Assembly (NCBI GenBank): GCA_017414965.1
Contig: JAFQJL010000007.1
Coordinates: forward strand, 1-64,000
DNA from: Clostridia bacterium
GTDB lineage: Bacteria; Bacillota; Clostridia; Oscillospirales; Acutalibacteraceae
DNA: 64,000 bases
Reading direction: 5' to 3'
Both the position numbers and the translations under genes were made by a program. The notes beneath the pieces are model-generated. The model made no database searches and was not told the DNA's origin. It saw only the letters and a program-made list of their open reading frames with translations. Positions 35,360 to 44,425 of this stretch are shown here, piece by piece (within the stretch, counting starts at the first letter, position 1; each line of letters opens with the position of its first letter).

Positions 35360-36568
35360 TCAGCCAATCATTTTGCGAATCAAATTCCAAGCTTGCGGCT
35401 CGTGAATGCCGGTGGCGCGGGCGTTGGCTTCGGTGAAGCGATCCACGCCGCTGTTCTTCTCGGCATTGGAGCGATACAGGAGGTAGGGGATGGGATCCGA
35501 AACGTGCGTTTTCACCGCCAACGGCGTCGGGTGATCGGGGCAAATGAGCATCGTAAAATCGTCGATCTCCGGCAATCTTTCCAGCAGCGGAGCCAATACC
35601 TGACGATCGATGATCTCCAAGGATTTCACCTTGTTTTCCACTTCGCCGCGGTGACCGCACTCGTCGGGCGCTTCCATGTGGATGTACGCGTAATCGCAGC
35701 CGTTTTTGAGCGCCTCGACGGCGGCTTCCATTTTGCCGGTAAAGTTGGTGTCGATGTAACCGGTCGCACCCTCTACTTCGCACACCTGCATGCCCGACAG
35801 CCGCGCGATGCCCTTAAGCAGATCGACCGCCGAGATCATGGCAGCTTTCAGGCCGGTTTTGGCTTCAAAGTTTTCCAGCTGCGGACGCTTGCCGTGTCCC
35901 CACAACCAGATCGAGGTAGCCGGATTTAGGCCTGCCGCTTTTCGCTCGATGTTTACGGGATGATCCTTTAAGATCTCCACACTCTTTTTCATCAAATCCA
36001 ACAGCTTTTCCGCCGCCGGATGCGCGGGGAGATAATCGCCTACCACGCGACCGCTGATATCGTGCGGCGGGGTGATTTTGCCAAGCTCGGTCTTGCCGCC
36101 GTGCCACACGAGGCAATGTCGATAGGCGGTACCGGTGTAAAAATCAAACTCGCCACCGCCCAGTTTCTCCTGCAGGGTCTGGATAATGCGGTCAGCCTGC
36201 GCTGTGTGAATATCGCCGGCGCAGTAATCCACCATCGTCTTGTCGGCATAGTCCGCCTCGTCCGAGAGGGTGACCAGATTGCACCGCATCGCCACGTCCG
36301 TATCCGAAAGCTCGATGCCGATGTTGGCGGCTTCCAGCGGCGAGCGACCGGTGTAGCAATCGGCCGGATTGTATCCGATGATCGACAGGTTGGCAACGTC
36401 GCTGCCGGGGGACATCCCGTCCGGCACCGATACCGCCGTGCCCACCTCGGCTTTGGCGGCCAACGCATCCATATGCGGCTTGTTAGCGGCTTCCATCGGC
36501 GTTTTTCCGCCGAGCGACTCCACCGGCGTATCCGCCATGCCGTCGCATAACAAAACAACGTATTTCAT
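35360..36568 (-). CDS. apgM: Cofactor-independent phosphoglycerate mutase, archaeal type
   Basis: A 402-residue alkaline-phosphatase-superfamily enzyme interconverting 2- and 3-phosphoglycerate. It begins MKYVVLLCDGMADTPVESLG with the metal-binding DGM, continues with PGSDVANLSIIGYNPADCYTGRSPLEA (catalytic serine region), and has the late metal ligands in MEAPDECGHRGEV and CPDHPTPLAVKTH. This is the ApgM-type fold, shorter than GpmI. The start uses the second of two close ATGs because gaaagg is then about 10 bases upstream; the first ATG (36574) would add MN. It stands alone with its own promoter. Confidence 0.93.
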   Translation of the reverse strand: MKYVVLLCDGMADTPVESLGGKTPMEAANKPHMDALAAKAEVGTAVSVPDGMSPGSDVANLSIIGYNPADCYTGRSPLEAANIGIELSDTDVAMRCNLVTLSDEADYADKTMVDYCAGDIHTAQADRIIQTLQEKLGGGEFDFYTGTAYRHCLVWHGGKTELGKITPPHDISGRVVGDYLPAHPAAEKLLDLMKKSVEILKDHPVNIERKAAGLNPATSIWLWGHGKRPQLENFEAKTGLKAAMISAVDLLKGIARLSGMQVCEVEGATGYIDTNFTGKMEAAVEALKNGCDYAYIHMEAPDECGHRGEVENKVKSLEIIDRQVLAPLLERLPEIDDFTMLICPDHPTPLAVKTHVSDPIPYLLYRSNAEKNSGVDRFTEANARATGIHEPQAWNLIRKMIG

Positions 36569-36601
36569 ATTCATACAACCTTTCGGTAAGGATTTTTCTG
36601 T

Positions 36602-36629
36602 ATTATAACACGTCTTGCAAAAAAAGCAA
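36602..36629 (-). promoter_or_regulatory. Promoter of apgM
   Basis: On the - strand, TTGCTT (36629-36624), a 16-base spacer and TATAAT (36607-36602), followed by a 5' leader of about 30 bases. Confidence 0.6.
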
Positions 36630-36682
36630 ACCCATCTTGGCTGATTTTGCAAAAAAAAGTGCGTATTTTCCGGCAAAAGCGG

Positions 36683-36711
36683 TTGCTTTTTTGAAGCGAT
36701 TGCGGTATACT
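36683..36711 (+). promoter_or_regulatory. Promoter of oadG-oadB
   Basis: TTGCTT (36683-36688), a 17-base spacer and TATACT (36706-36711), 65 bases before the start codon at 36776. Confidence 0.7.
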
Positions 36712-36775
36712 GGTACTGTCGATTAATATGGGGAGGTTTGGATTTTATCCCTTTAAGAAAGTAGGAGTGAAACGT

Positions 36776-37204
36776 ATGAACGTATGGAAAATGGCCGCGG
36801 CCGCCGGCAGTCAGCTCATTGGTACGGCGGATAAGAACGGCGATGTTTGGTTGGAAACCGGTGAGGTCGTCATGACTGTAATCACGGGTATCACGATTGT
36901 GTTTTCGATGCTGGTGCTTCTGTGTCTGATTATTTTGATTTTCGGTAAAATTATGGATGCTGCTTCGGGCAAGGGCAAGAAAGAAAAGACTGAAACCCCA
37001 AAAACAGCGCCGAAAACGGTAAAGAAAGAGAAACCGACACCGGTCGCAGAGGAGGGCGTCAGCCCGTCGGTCGTAGCGGCGATTGCCGCGGCGATCTCTT
37101 GCATTCTGGGTAAGGGCAAGTTCACCATCCGCAAGATCACCCGTTCCTCCAGCCGTAAGGCATGGGGAAGCACGGGCGCGGCGGAAAACGTGCGGCCGTT
37201 TTAA
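36776..37204 (+). CDS. OadG-family sodium-pump decarboxylase gamma subunit
   Basis: A 142-residue protein; ATG 36776 has aggag 8 bases upstream. One transmembrane helix (VMTVITGITIVFSMLVLLCL) is followed by a Lys/Pro/Glu-rich linker and a C-terminal segment (VSPSVVAAIAAAISCILGKG, then FTIRKI) typical of longer OadG proteins. The gamma subunit stabilises the membrane decarboxylase complex. oadB follows 26 bases later; no carboxyltransferase (alpha) or biotin carrier gene is present in the window. Confidence 0.85.
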   Translation: MNVWKMAAAAGSQLIGTADKNGDVWLETGEVVMTVITGITIVFSMLVLLCLIILIFGKIMDAASGKGKKEKTETPKTAPKTVKKEKPTPVAEEGVSPSVVAAIAAAISCILGKGKFTIRKITRSSSRKAWGSTGAAENVRPF

Positions 37205-37230
37205 CCACAGGGTTGTAGGAGGAATGAAAA

Positions 37231-38466
37231 ATGGATTTTAGCGTTCTATGGCAAGCGATTTTGGATATTCTCCAAAAATCCGGTTTTACTTACTTTTTCA
37301 CGGCGACGAACGAAGCCGGCGAATATGTCGGTTGGATGAATCTGGTGATGATTCTGGTGTCGTTTGTGCTGCTGTACTTAGCGATCAAAAAGCAGTTTGA
37401 GCCGCTGCTGTTGCTGCCGATCGCGTTTGGCATGTTGCTCACCAACCTCCCCAACGCCAATATGTTCCATCCGGAAGTATTCATTGGCGATGAGGTACAC
37501 TCCATCGGTGAGATGTTAAACGATTTGGTCAACATCCCCGGTGGCGCCGGCTTGCTGGATTATCTCTATCTCGGCGTGAAGCTCGGTATTTATCCGCCGC
37601 TGATTTTCTTGGGCATCGGCTGTATGACCGACTTTGGTCCGCTGATTTCCAATCCGAAGAGCCTGTTACTCGGCGCGGCGGCTCAGTTTGGTATTTTTGT
37701 CACGTTTGCCGGCGCCAGCGCGCTCGGCTTCACCGCACAGGAAGCGGCTTCCATCGGCATCATCGGTGGTGCAGACGGCCCGACGGCTATCTTCCTGACC
37801 TCGAAATTGGCGCCGCACCTGTTGGGCGCGATCGCCATTGCGGCGTATTCGTATATGGCGCTTATTCCGATCATTCAGCCGCCGATCATGAAGGTGCTGA
37901 CCACCAAGCGTGAGCGTCAGATCGTGATGAAAGAACTCCGTCAGGTCTCCCGTACCGAGAAGATCATCTTCCCGATCATGGTTACGGCCATCTGCGTGCT
38001 GCTGTTGCCGGATGCCGCGCCGCTGATCGGTTGCTTGATGCTCGGCAACCTGTTTAAGGAATGCGGCGTTGTGGATCGCATTTGGAAGACCGCGCAAAAC
38101 GAACTGATGAACATTGTTACCATCTTCCTCGGCATCACCGTCGGCGCGACCGCCAACGGTCAGAACTTCTTGAAGATGGAAACGCTGATGATCGTCGGTC
38201 TGGGTCTGATCGCGTTTGCGTTCTCCACGGCGGGCGGCGTGCTGATCGCCAAGCTGATGAATGCGCTGTCCGGTGGCAACTCCATCAACCCCTTGATCGG
38301 CTCTGCCGGTGTGTCGGCGGTACCGATGGCGGCACGTGTGTCGCAGGTGGTCGGTCAGCAAGAGAATCCGTCCAACTTCCTGCTGATGCACGCTATGGGC
38401 CCGAACGTCGCCGGTGTCATCGGCTCGGCGGTCGCGGCCGGTGTGTTGCTGACGCTGTTCGGTTGA
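37231..38466 (+). CDS. oadB: Sodium-ion-translocating decarboxylase beta subunit
   Basis: A 411-residue integral membrane protein of the OadB/GcdB/MmdB family, which couples decarboxylation of carboxybiotin to Na+ export. About ten helices; the conserved ion-path segments are recognisable ([20 protein letters not shown] and [20 protein letters not shown]), as is the [13 protein letters not shown] loop. Whether the substrate is oxaloacetate, methylmalonyl-CoA or glutaconyl-CoA depends on the missing alpha subunit. It has a strong RBS (ggagga) and shares a transcript with oadG; valS follows 31 bases downstream. Confidence 0.92.
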   Translation: MDFSVLWQAILDILQKSGFTYFFTATNEAGEYVGWMNLVMILVSFVLLYLAIKKQFEPLLLLPIAFGMLLTNLPNANMFHPEVFIGDEVHSIGEMLNDLVNIPGGAGLLDYLYLGVKLGIYPPLIFLGIGCMTDFGPLISNPKSLLLGAAAQFGIFVTFAGASALGFTAQEAASIGIIGGADGPTAIFLTSKLAPHLLGAIAIAAYSYMALIPIIQPPIMKVLTTKRERQIVMKELRQVSRTEKIIFPIMVTAICVLLLPDAAPLIGCLMLGNLFKECGVVDRIWKTAQNELMNIVTIFLGITVGATANGQNFLKMETLMIVGLGLIAFAFSTAGGVLIAKLMNALSGGNSINPLIGSAGVSAVPMAARVSQVVGQQENPSNFLLMHAMGPNVAGVIGSAVAAGVLLTLFG

Positions 38467-38497
38467 TCAAAATACGAGAAATAAGGGAGTCATCCTG

Positions 38498-41191
38498 ATG
38501 CTTAAAAAAGAACTTGCAAAAACCTACGAACCTCGTGAGGTGGAGGACCGCATCTACCAATTCTGGCAGGACGGTCGCTATTTCCACACCGAGGTGGATC
38601 CTTCGAAAAAACCGTATACCATTGTGATGCCGCCGCCTAACGTTACCGGCCAGCTGCATATGGGACACGCGATGGATAACACCATGCAGGATATCCTCAT
38701 CCGTTTCAAGCGGATGCAGGGATATGCGGCGTTGTGGGTGCCGGGCACCGACCACGCGTCCATCGCCACTGAGGCGAAGGTCGTAGCCGCTATGCGTGAA
38801 GAGGGTCTCACCAAGGAAATGCTCGGTCGAGACGGCTTCTTGGAGCGCGCGTGGGCATGGAAAGAAAAATACGGCAACCGCATTGTCAGCCAGTTGAAAA
38901 AGATCGGCTCGAGCTGCGATTGGGAGCGTGAGCGCTTCACGATGGACGAGGGCTGCTCGGATGCCGTTAAGGAAGTGTTCGTGCGCCTGTACGAACAGAA
39001 GCTGATCTATCAGGGCAACCGTATGGTCAACTGGTGCCCGATCTGCAACACTTCCATTTCGGACGCCGAGGTGGAATACGAGGAGCAGGCCGGCAGCTTC
39101 TGGCATCTGCTGTATCCGGTGGAGGAGACCGGCGAAATGCTGGAACTCGCTACCACGCGTCCGGAAACTATGCTGGGCGATACCGCCGTGGCGGTTCATC
39201 CGGAGGACGAGCGTTACGCTCACCTAAAGGGCTGCCACGTGCGTCTGCCGTTGCTGAATAAGCTGATCCCGATCGTCGAGGACAGCTATGTCGAAAAAGA
39301 TTTCGGTACAGGTGTGGTGAAGATCACGCCGGCGCACGACCCGAACGACTTTGAGGTCGGTTTGCGCCACAATTTGCCGATCATTCGTTGCTTCACCTAC
39401 GACGGACACCTGACCGGTGCGGCCGATAAGGCCGCCGCCCAGGAATTGCTGGCGTCCGGTCGTGCGGCCGAAAACGAGCCGTCGGTGCTCGATTGCGGCA
39501 AGTACGCCGGTATGACCACGATGGAAGCGCGCAAAGCAATCGTCGCGGATCTGGAGGCCGGCGGTTTCCTCAAAGAAGTGGAGCCGTTGTCGCATAACGT
39601 CGGCACCTGCTACCGTTGCCACTCCACCATCGAGCCGATGATTTCCAAGCAGTGGTTTGTGCGTATGGTTCCGCTGGCAGAGCCGGCGATCGAGAGCGTG
39701 GAAAAGGGCGAGATCAAGTTTGTGCCCGAGCGCTTCACGAAAAACTACCTCAACTGGATGAACAACACGCGCGACTGGTGCATCAGCCGTCAGCTGTGGT
39801 GGGGACATCAGATTCCGGCGTGGACCTGCGACGATTGCGGCGAAACGATCGTGGCGAAGGACGCTCCGACGACCTGCCCGAAGTGCGGCAGCACGCATCT
39901 GACGCAGGATCCGGATACGCTGGATACGTGGTTCTCCAGCGCGTTGTGGCCGTTCTCCACGCTCGGTTGGCCGAACGAGGAAAGCGAAGACCTGAAATTC
40001 TTCTATCCCACCAATACGCTGGTCACCGGCTACGACATCATCGGCTTCTGGGTCAGCCGTATGATCTTCTCCGGCTTGGCCTATACCGGCAAGGCACCGT
40101 TTGACACCGTCTGCGTGCACGGCATCGTGCGCGACAGTCAGGGTCGCAAGATGTCCAAGTCGCTCGGTAACGGCATCGATCCGCTGGAGGTTATCGCCGA
40201 ATACGGCGCAGACGCTCTGCGCTTTATGTTGGTGGATGGCTCCACGCCGGGTAACGATATGCGTTACAGCGAGGAGAAGGTCAAATCCTCCCGCAACTTT
40301 GCCAACAAACTGTGGAACGCCTCGCGTTTCATTTTGATGAATCTCGGCGAGGACGAGGTTTCGCTGACCTTGCCGGAAACGCTGACCATCGAGGATAAGT
40401 GGATCCTGTCCAAGTGCAACACCTTGGCCAAGGAAGTCACCGATATGCTGGATAAATTCGAGATGGGCATTGCGGTGCAGAAGGTGTACGATTTCATTTG
40501 GGACAACTTCTGCGACTGGTATATCGAGCTGACCAAATCGCGCCTGCAAGGCGAGGACGCGCCGAATGCGCGTCGCGTGCTGGTCTATGTGATGACCAAT
40601 ATGCTCAAGCTTTTGCATCCGTTTATGCCGTTTATCACGGAGGAGATCTGGCAGTCGTTGCCGCACGAGGGAGAGGCGCTGATGCTCGCCGCGTGGCCGA
40701 CCTACGATGCCGCGTTGCATTTCCCGGCGGAAGAAAAAGAGATGGAGCGCCTGATGGAAGCCATCCGCGCCATCCGCAACCGCCGCGCCGAGATGAACGT
40801 GCCGCCGTCGCGTAAAGCGGAATTGTTTATCGAAACCGCGTTTGAGGATACCTTCAAAAACGGTGCGCCGTTTATGTCGCGCTTGGCTTCCGCCTCGGAT
40901 GTACAGGTCGGCAAATCCTTCGATATGGAGGGCACGGTCAACATCGTCACGCCGGATGCCACCATCAAAATTCCGTTGGCGGAACTGGTGGATAAGGAAG
41001 CAGAACTGGCTCGTTTGACCAAAGAAGCCGCCAATGTGCAAAAGCAGTTGGATGGCATCAACGCCCGTCTTTCCAACGCAGCGTTTACGGACAAAGCACC
41101 GGAAGCGGTGGTGCAGGGTGCCCGCGATCAAGCGGCGCGTCTGCAGGAGAAACTGGCGCTTCTCGAACAGAGTATGAAAGCCTTTCAATAA
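38498..41191 (+). CDS. valS: Valine-tRNA ligase
   Basis: An 897-residue class I synthetase. HIGH-type motif PPPNVTGQLHMGHA near residue 45; the editing domain at about 200-350 (TTRPETMLGDTAVAVHP); a zinc-ligand-like cysteine set (CDDCGETI ... CPKCGS); KMSKS motif GRKMSKSLGNGIDPLEVI; and a C-terminal coiled-coil tRNA-binding arm (about 830-897). Only 31 bases separate it from oadB, so no T-box leader is present. The gene is complete and ends just before a terminator and a tRNA gene. Confidence 0.98.
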   Translation: MLKKELAKTYEPREVEDRIYQFWQDGRYFHTEVDPSKKPYTIVMPPPNVTGQLHMGHAMDNTMQDILIRFKRMQGYAALWVPGTDHASIATEAKVVAAMREEGLTKEMLGRDGFLERAWAWKEKYGNRIVSQLKKIGSSCDWERERFTMDEGCSDAVKEVFVRLYEQKLIYQGNRMVNWCPICNTSISDAEVEYEEQAGSFWHLLYPVEETGEMLELATTRPETMLGDTAVAVHPEDERYAHLKGCHVRLPLLNKLIPIVEDSYVEKDFGTGVVKITPAHDPNDFEVGLRHNLPIIRCFTYDGHLTGAADKAAAQELLASGRAAENEPSVLDCGKYAGMTTMEARKAIVADLEAGGFLKEVEPLSHNVGTCYRCHSTIEPMISKQWFVRMVPLAEPAIESVEKGEIKFVPERFTKNYLNWMNNTRDWCISRQLWWGHQIPAWTCDDCGETIVAKDAPTTCPKCGSTHLTQDPDTLDTWFSSALWPFSTLGWPNEESEDLKFFYPTNTLVTGYDIIGFWVSRMIFSGLAYTGKAPFDTVCVHGIVRDSQGRKMSKSLGNGIDPLEVIAEYGADALRFMLVDGSTPGNDMRYSEEKVKSSRNFANKLWNASRFILMNLGEDEVSLTLPETLTIEDKWILSKCNTLAKEVTDMLDKFEMGIAVQKVYDFIWDNFCDWYIELTKSRLQGEDAPNARRVLVYVMTNMLKLLHPFMPFITEEIWQSLPHEGEALMLAAWPTYDAALHFPAEEKEMERLMEAIRAIRNRRAEMNVPPSRKAELFIETAFEDTFKNGAPFMSRLASASDVQVGKSFDMEGTVNIVTPDATIKIPLAELVDKEAELARLTKEAANVQKQLDGINARLSNAAFTDKAPEAVVQGARDQAARLQEKLALLEQSMKAFQ

Positions 41192-41195
41192 CATA

Positions 41196-41221
41196 AAAAG
41201 TCGCCCGTAAGGGCGACTTTT
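41196..41221 (+). terminator. Intrinsic terminator of valS
   Basis: The stem aaaagtcgccc / gggcgactttt with loop gtaa ends 5 bases before the tRNA gene. Confidence 0.88.
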
Positions 41222-41225
41222 ATAC

Positions 41226-41309
<84 letters not shown>

Positions 41310-41345
41310 AAAAAGCTCCGATGACTAAGGTCATCGGAGCTTTTT
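41310..41345. terminator. Bidirectional terminator after tRNA-Leu
   Basis: A perfect 16-bp stem (aaaaagctccgatgac and complement) around taag; it also serves the converging amidohydrolase gene. Confidence 0.9.
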
Positions 41346-41353
41346 ACATTCAC

Positions 41354-42688
41354 TTACAGTCGAATTTCAGCGGTGCCGTCCTCGCGATAGAGGATACGGT
41401 CTCCGGAGTCGTTGAGCGAATCCAGATACGTGAGGTATTCCTCGGTCGAGGCAAACGGCGGCTGGTAATTTTCCAAAATTTTCTTAACGCGCGCGCCACC
41501 GTCTTTGAGCAGCAGTTTCAGCATGGTCAACTGCCATTTGGCGTTGGTCACGCAGGCGAGTTCGGGGTCGACAACGTAATAATCGTTGCCGTGGCTGGTG
41601 CCTTCCACACCCGGCATATACGGCTGTACCACCGGCATCACCGAGGACAGGTCGCCCATATCCGTACTGCCGGAAGCGATGACGTTATGAACGCTAAACG
41701 GCATCTCCGGCACGGCCAAAGCCGCCGCATCCGCGCAGACCTGCATCATTTCGTCGTCGGAGTATTGCGGCGCGTAACCTGGGAAGTCTACGATCTCCAC
41801 GTTGGTGCCGATCGACAGTGCCGCACCGCAAAGTGCTTGGTTGACGCGGCGGTTTGCCGCCTCCATGCCCTCGAAGGTGCTGCCGCGGACGTAGCTTTCC
41901 ATCGTAACGACTTCGGGAATGGCGTTGACCATATCGCCGCCATGGGTGATAATGGGATGCACGCGAATGACATCTTTTTCTTGGAACGTCTCGCGAATGG
42001 CGTTGATGGCGTTTAAGCCGCAGGTGGCGGCATAGAGCGCGTTGCGACCGTTCCACGGCGAGCCGCCGGCGTGTGCCGCCTTACCCTTGTAGATGACCTT
42101 TTTGGCCATACAACCGACCCAGCCTTTGGTAACCATAAAGCCTTTTTGAGAGGCATGGACCATAAACGCAACGTCCACGCCCTCAAAATATCCGCGCGAA
42201 AGGAATTCCGTTTTGCCGCCAAAGTATTTGATCTTTCCGTCGGCCTTGAGCTGGCTGCGGAATTCAATCTCCAACAACTCCTCGGCCGGTACCGCGCACA
42301 AACGAATGCGTCCGCACATTTCGTCAAGCACACCCGGCTCTTTGAGTGCCGCCGCTATGCCGAGCAAGGTGGCGCTCTGTACGTTGTGACCGCAGGAATG
42401 CACCGCGCCGGTCTCCGGATCGGATTCCGGATGGGACGGACAAATGATCGAGTCCATCTCGCCCAGCACCAACACCTCCGGTCCCGGACGACCGGTATCC
42501 AATACGGTGTAAAAACCGGTGATTCCGTCGGCCATCACCAGATCGTAACCCAACTCAAGGAAATGCTTTTCCAGATACGCCGAGGTTTTGAATTCCTTGT
42601 AGCCGGTCTCCGGATTTTTCCAGATATAACGCTCGGCATCCAAGATCAACTGGTGGTGCTTGTCAACGGCGTTGATGATTGTCTGCAT
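41354..42688 (-). CDS. M20 family metallopeptidase / amidohydrolase (AbgB-like)
   Basis: 444 residues. The start at 42688 has aaggag 8 bases upstream, inside the end of the preceding MATE gene. It carries metal-site segments GEMDSI, VHSCGHNVQ (the usual aspartate after CGH is asparagine here), the catalytic glutamates in VPAEELLEIEF, and the late histidine in GTSHGNDYYVVDPE, plus a dimerisation domain (AGGSPWNGRNALYA). The long form resembles aminobenzoyl-glutamate hydrolases more than small M20D peptidases. It probably cleaves an N-acyl or peptide bond; the substrate is unknown. It is co-transcribed with the MATE exporter, which may export related compounds. Confidence 0.88.
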   Translation of the reverse strand: MQTIINAVDKHHQLILDAERYIWKNPETGYKEFKTSAYLEKHFLELGYDLVMADGITGFYTVLDTGRPGPEVLVLGEMDSIICPSHPESDPETGAVHSCGHNVQSATLLGIAAALKEPGVLDEMCGRIRLCAVPAEELLEIEFRSQLKADGKIKYFGGKTEFLSRGYFEGVDVAFMVHASQKGFMVTKGWVGCMAKKVIYKGKAAHAGGSPWNGRNALYAATCGLNAINAIRETFQEKDVIRVHPIITHGGDMVNAIPEVVTMESYVRGSTFEGMEAANRRVNQALCGAALSIGTNVEIVDFPGYAPQYSDDEMMQVCADAAALAVPEMPFSVHNVIASGSTDMGDLSSVMPVVQPYMPGVEGTSHGNDYYVVDPELACVTNAKWQLTMLKLLLKDGGARVKKILENYQPPFASTEEYLTYLDSLNDSGDRILYREDGTAEIRL

Positions 42689-42693
42689 AGAGG

Positions 42694-44094
42694 TCACTCC
42701 TTATTTTGTCGTTTGGCTACTGCCAACTCTAAATTTTTCATATGCTTCCATTCGATTACCATCATCACGGCCGCACAGGTCAGCGCGATCATATCGGCGA
42801 TTGGCGCCGCCGCCACCACGCCGTCAATGCCGAAGAAGAGGGGCAAAATGACGATCAGCGGCAACAGGAACAAAATCTGACGCGTCAGCGACATGAACGT
42901 GCCTTTGAACGCTTTTCCGATAGCCGTGAAGAACGTCGAGGTGATCGGCTGGATGAAATTGATAAACGTAAAGAACAGATATACGCGGAAGTACATCACC
43001 GCAAACTGATAATATTCCGGCGGCTCGGTTCCCTTGCTAAACAGCGAGATGATCGCCTCGGGGAAGAACAGGAACAAGGCTTCGGCTACCAATGAGATCG
43101 CCAGCGCGCAAAGCGAGGTGAGCTTGTACACGTCGCGCACGCGCTTGTAATTCTCCGCACCGTAGTTGAAGCTGGCGATAGGTTGCATAGCCTGCGAAAG
43201 ACCGATCACCACGCCGAAAAACAATTGCGCCACTTTGATTACAATACCGGCGCAAGCGACGGGAATATCTTCGCCGTAAGCAGACAGACCGCCGTAGTAT
43301 TTCAGCGAGTTGTTAAGTACGATCTGTACTACCATCATTGCTAACTGGTTGAAGAAAGAAGCCATACCCAGCGAGGAAATGGTCCCCACAAACCGGAATC
43401 GCGGCAATAAATGCCGTACGGAGAGCTTGACGGTGCGGTAGCGGGAGAGAAACACGATCACCAAGATCGCCGAGGCGACCTGCCCGATCACAGTTGCCCA
43501 CGCAGCGCCGGCCATACCCCAGCCGAGACCGAACACAAACCACGCGTCCAGTACGGTGTTGATGACTGCGCCGACGATGTTGCAAAGCATCGACATTTGC
43601 GGGCGTCCGTCTGCGCGGATGAGGTGTGCGCCGCCGATCGAGAGGACGAGGAACGGAAATCCCAGTGCGGTAATGCGCACATATTCCTCGGCATAGGGGA
43701 GTACCGCTTCGGAAGCGCCGAAGAAGGTGAGCATCGGGGTCAAAAACAATTCGGCAACGATGGCGAGAAACAAACCGCCCAGCACCAGCAATGCGGCGGC
43801 GTTGCCGACGTAATGCGGGGCTTTTTCGTGTTCGCCGCGTCCCATCGACAGATTGAACGCCGCCGACGCACCGATGCCCAGCAGCAACGCAATGGCGGTG
43901 CAGGCATTGGCGAGCGGAAACGCGATGTTTGTGGCGGCGTTGCCGAGCTCACCGATGGATTGTCCGATGAAGAATTGGTCAACAATGTTGTACGCCGCCG
44001 ACACCAGCATCGCGATAATACTGGGGATCGCAAACTGACGCAGCAGGCGCGGAATGGGTTCTGTGCCCAAGGGATTTTGCTTGGTTTCTGCCAT
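42694..44094 (-). CDS. MATE family efflux transporter
   Basis: A 466-residue, 12-helix multidrug/toxin-extrusion-type antiporter. It begins NPLGTEPIPRLLRQFAIPSI, typical of the Firmicute MATE group, followed by the QFFIGQSIGELGNAATNIAF motif of helix 1-2 and a matching second half (FFNQLAMMVVQIVLN; QPIASFNYGAEN). It uses Na+ or H+ gradients; the substrate is unknown. The amidohydrolase gene begins 5 bases downstream, so the two are one operon. Confidence 0.94.
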   Translation of the reverse strand: MAETKQNPLGTEPIPRLLRQFAIPSIIAMLVSAAYNIVDQFFIGQSIGELGNAATNIAFPLANACTAIALLLGIGASAAFNLSMGRGEHEKAPHYVGNAAALLVLGGLFLAIVAELFLTPMLTFFGASEAVLPYAEEYVRITALGFPFLVLSIGGAHLIRADGRPQMSMLCNIVGAVINTVLDAWFVFGLGWGMAGAAWATVIGQVASAILVIVFLSRYRTVKLSVRHLLPRFRFVGTISSLGMASFFNQLAMMVVQIVLNNSLKYYGGLSAYGEDIPVACAGIVIKVAQLFFGVVIGLSQAMQPIASFNYGAENYKRVRDVYKLTSLCALAISLVAEALFLFFPEAIISLFSKGTEPPEYYQFAVMYFRVYLFFTFINFIQPITSTFFTAIGKAFKGTFMSLTRQILFLLPLIVILPLFFGIDGVVAAAPIADMIALTCAAVMMVIEWKHMKNLELAVAKRQNKE

Positions 44095-44128
44095 TTTTTC
44101 AAGTCCTTCTTAATAAAGTATATCCCAT

Positions 44129-44157
44129 ATTATACTACATATTTCGCGGTAATTCAA
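44129..44157 (-). promoter_or_regulatory. Promoter of the MATE-amidohydrolase operon
   Basis: On the - strand, TTGAAT (44157-44152), 17-base spacer and TATAAT (44134-44129). The -35 overlaps the last codons of the DUF4250 gene. Confidence 0.65.
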
Positions 44158-44339
44158 TTCTTTTGTCGAATAAATTGATGGGTGTCGCAGTCATAAACGT
44201 AACCGATGGCAGACATCCTCGCTTCCAACACATCGCGGTCGATGTCCTCGGCAGCACACAACTCGTTTAAATCGCCGTCGCCGTCGCGAAGCTTGGTGTT
44301 GACGACTGAAAAACAGATATATGGATCGTTTGGTAACAT
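44154..44339 (-). CDS. DUF4250 domain-containing small protein (61 aa)
   Basis: A small soluble protein beginning MLPNDPYICFSVVNTKLRDG, the diagnostic start of DUF4250, with DLNELCAAEDIDRDVLEARM and IGYVYD following. The ATG at 44339 is preferred to the one 6 bases upstream because aaaggag is then 8 bases away. DUF4250 proteins are common in Clostridia and have no established function. It is transcribed alone. Confidence 0.9.
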   Translation of the reverse strand: MLPNDPYICFSVVNTKLRDGDGDLNELCAAEDIDRDVLEARMSAIGYVYDCDTHQFIRQKN

Positions 44340-44391
44340 GGTCATAACTCCTTTCTGTAAACAGTATACCACAATTTCCCAAAAAGAAAAG

Positions 44392-44420
44392 AAAAAACAC
44401 CGCCATCGGCGGTGTTTTTT
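44392..44420 (-). terminator. Intrinsic terminator of the EF-G paralogue
   Basis: On the - strand, a 9-10-bp GC-rich stem with A/T extension (ggcggtgtttttt on one arm) directly after the stop codon, followed by a T-rich run. Confidence 0.85.
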
Positions 44421-44425
44421 AAGAA

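Noticed and set aside
38467-38497. Possible T-box riboswitch upstream of valS
   Set aside because: Only 31 bases separate oadB and valS, too short for a T-box, and no specifier or antiterminator is present.
39224-41194. 656-codon open frame opposite valS
   Set aside because: Antisense of a synthetase with intact catalytic motifs on the + strand.
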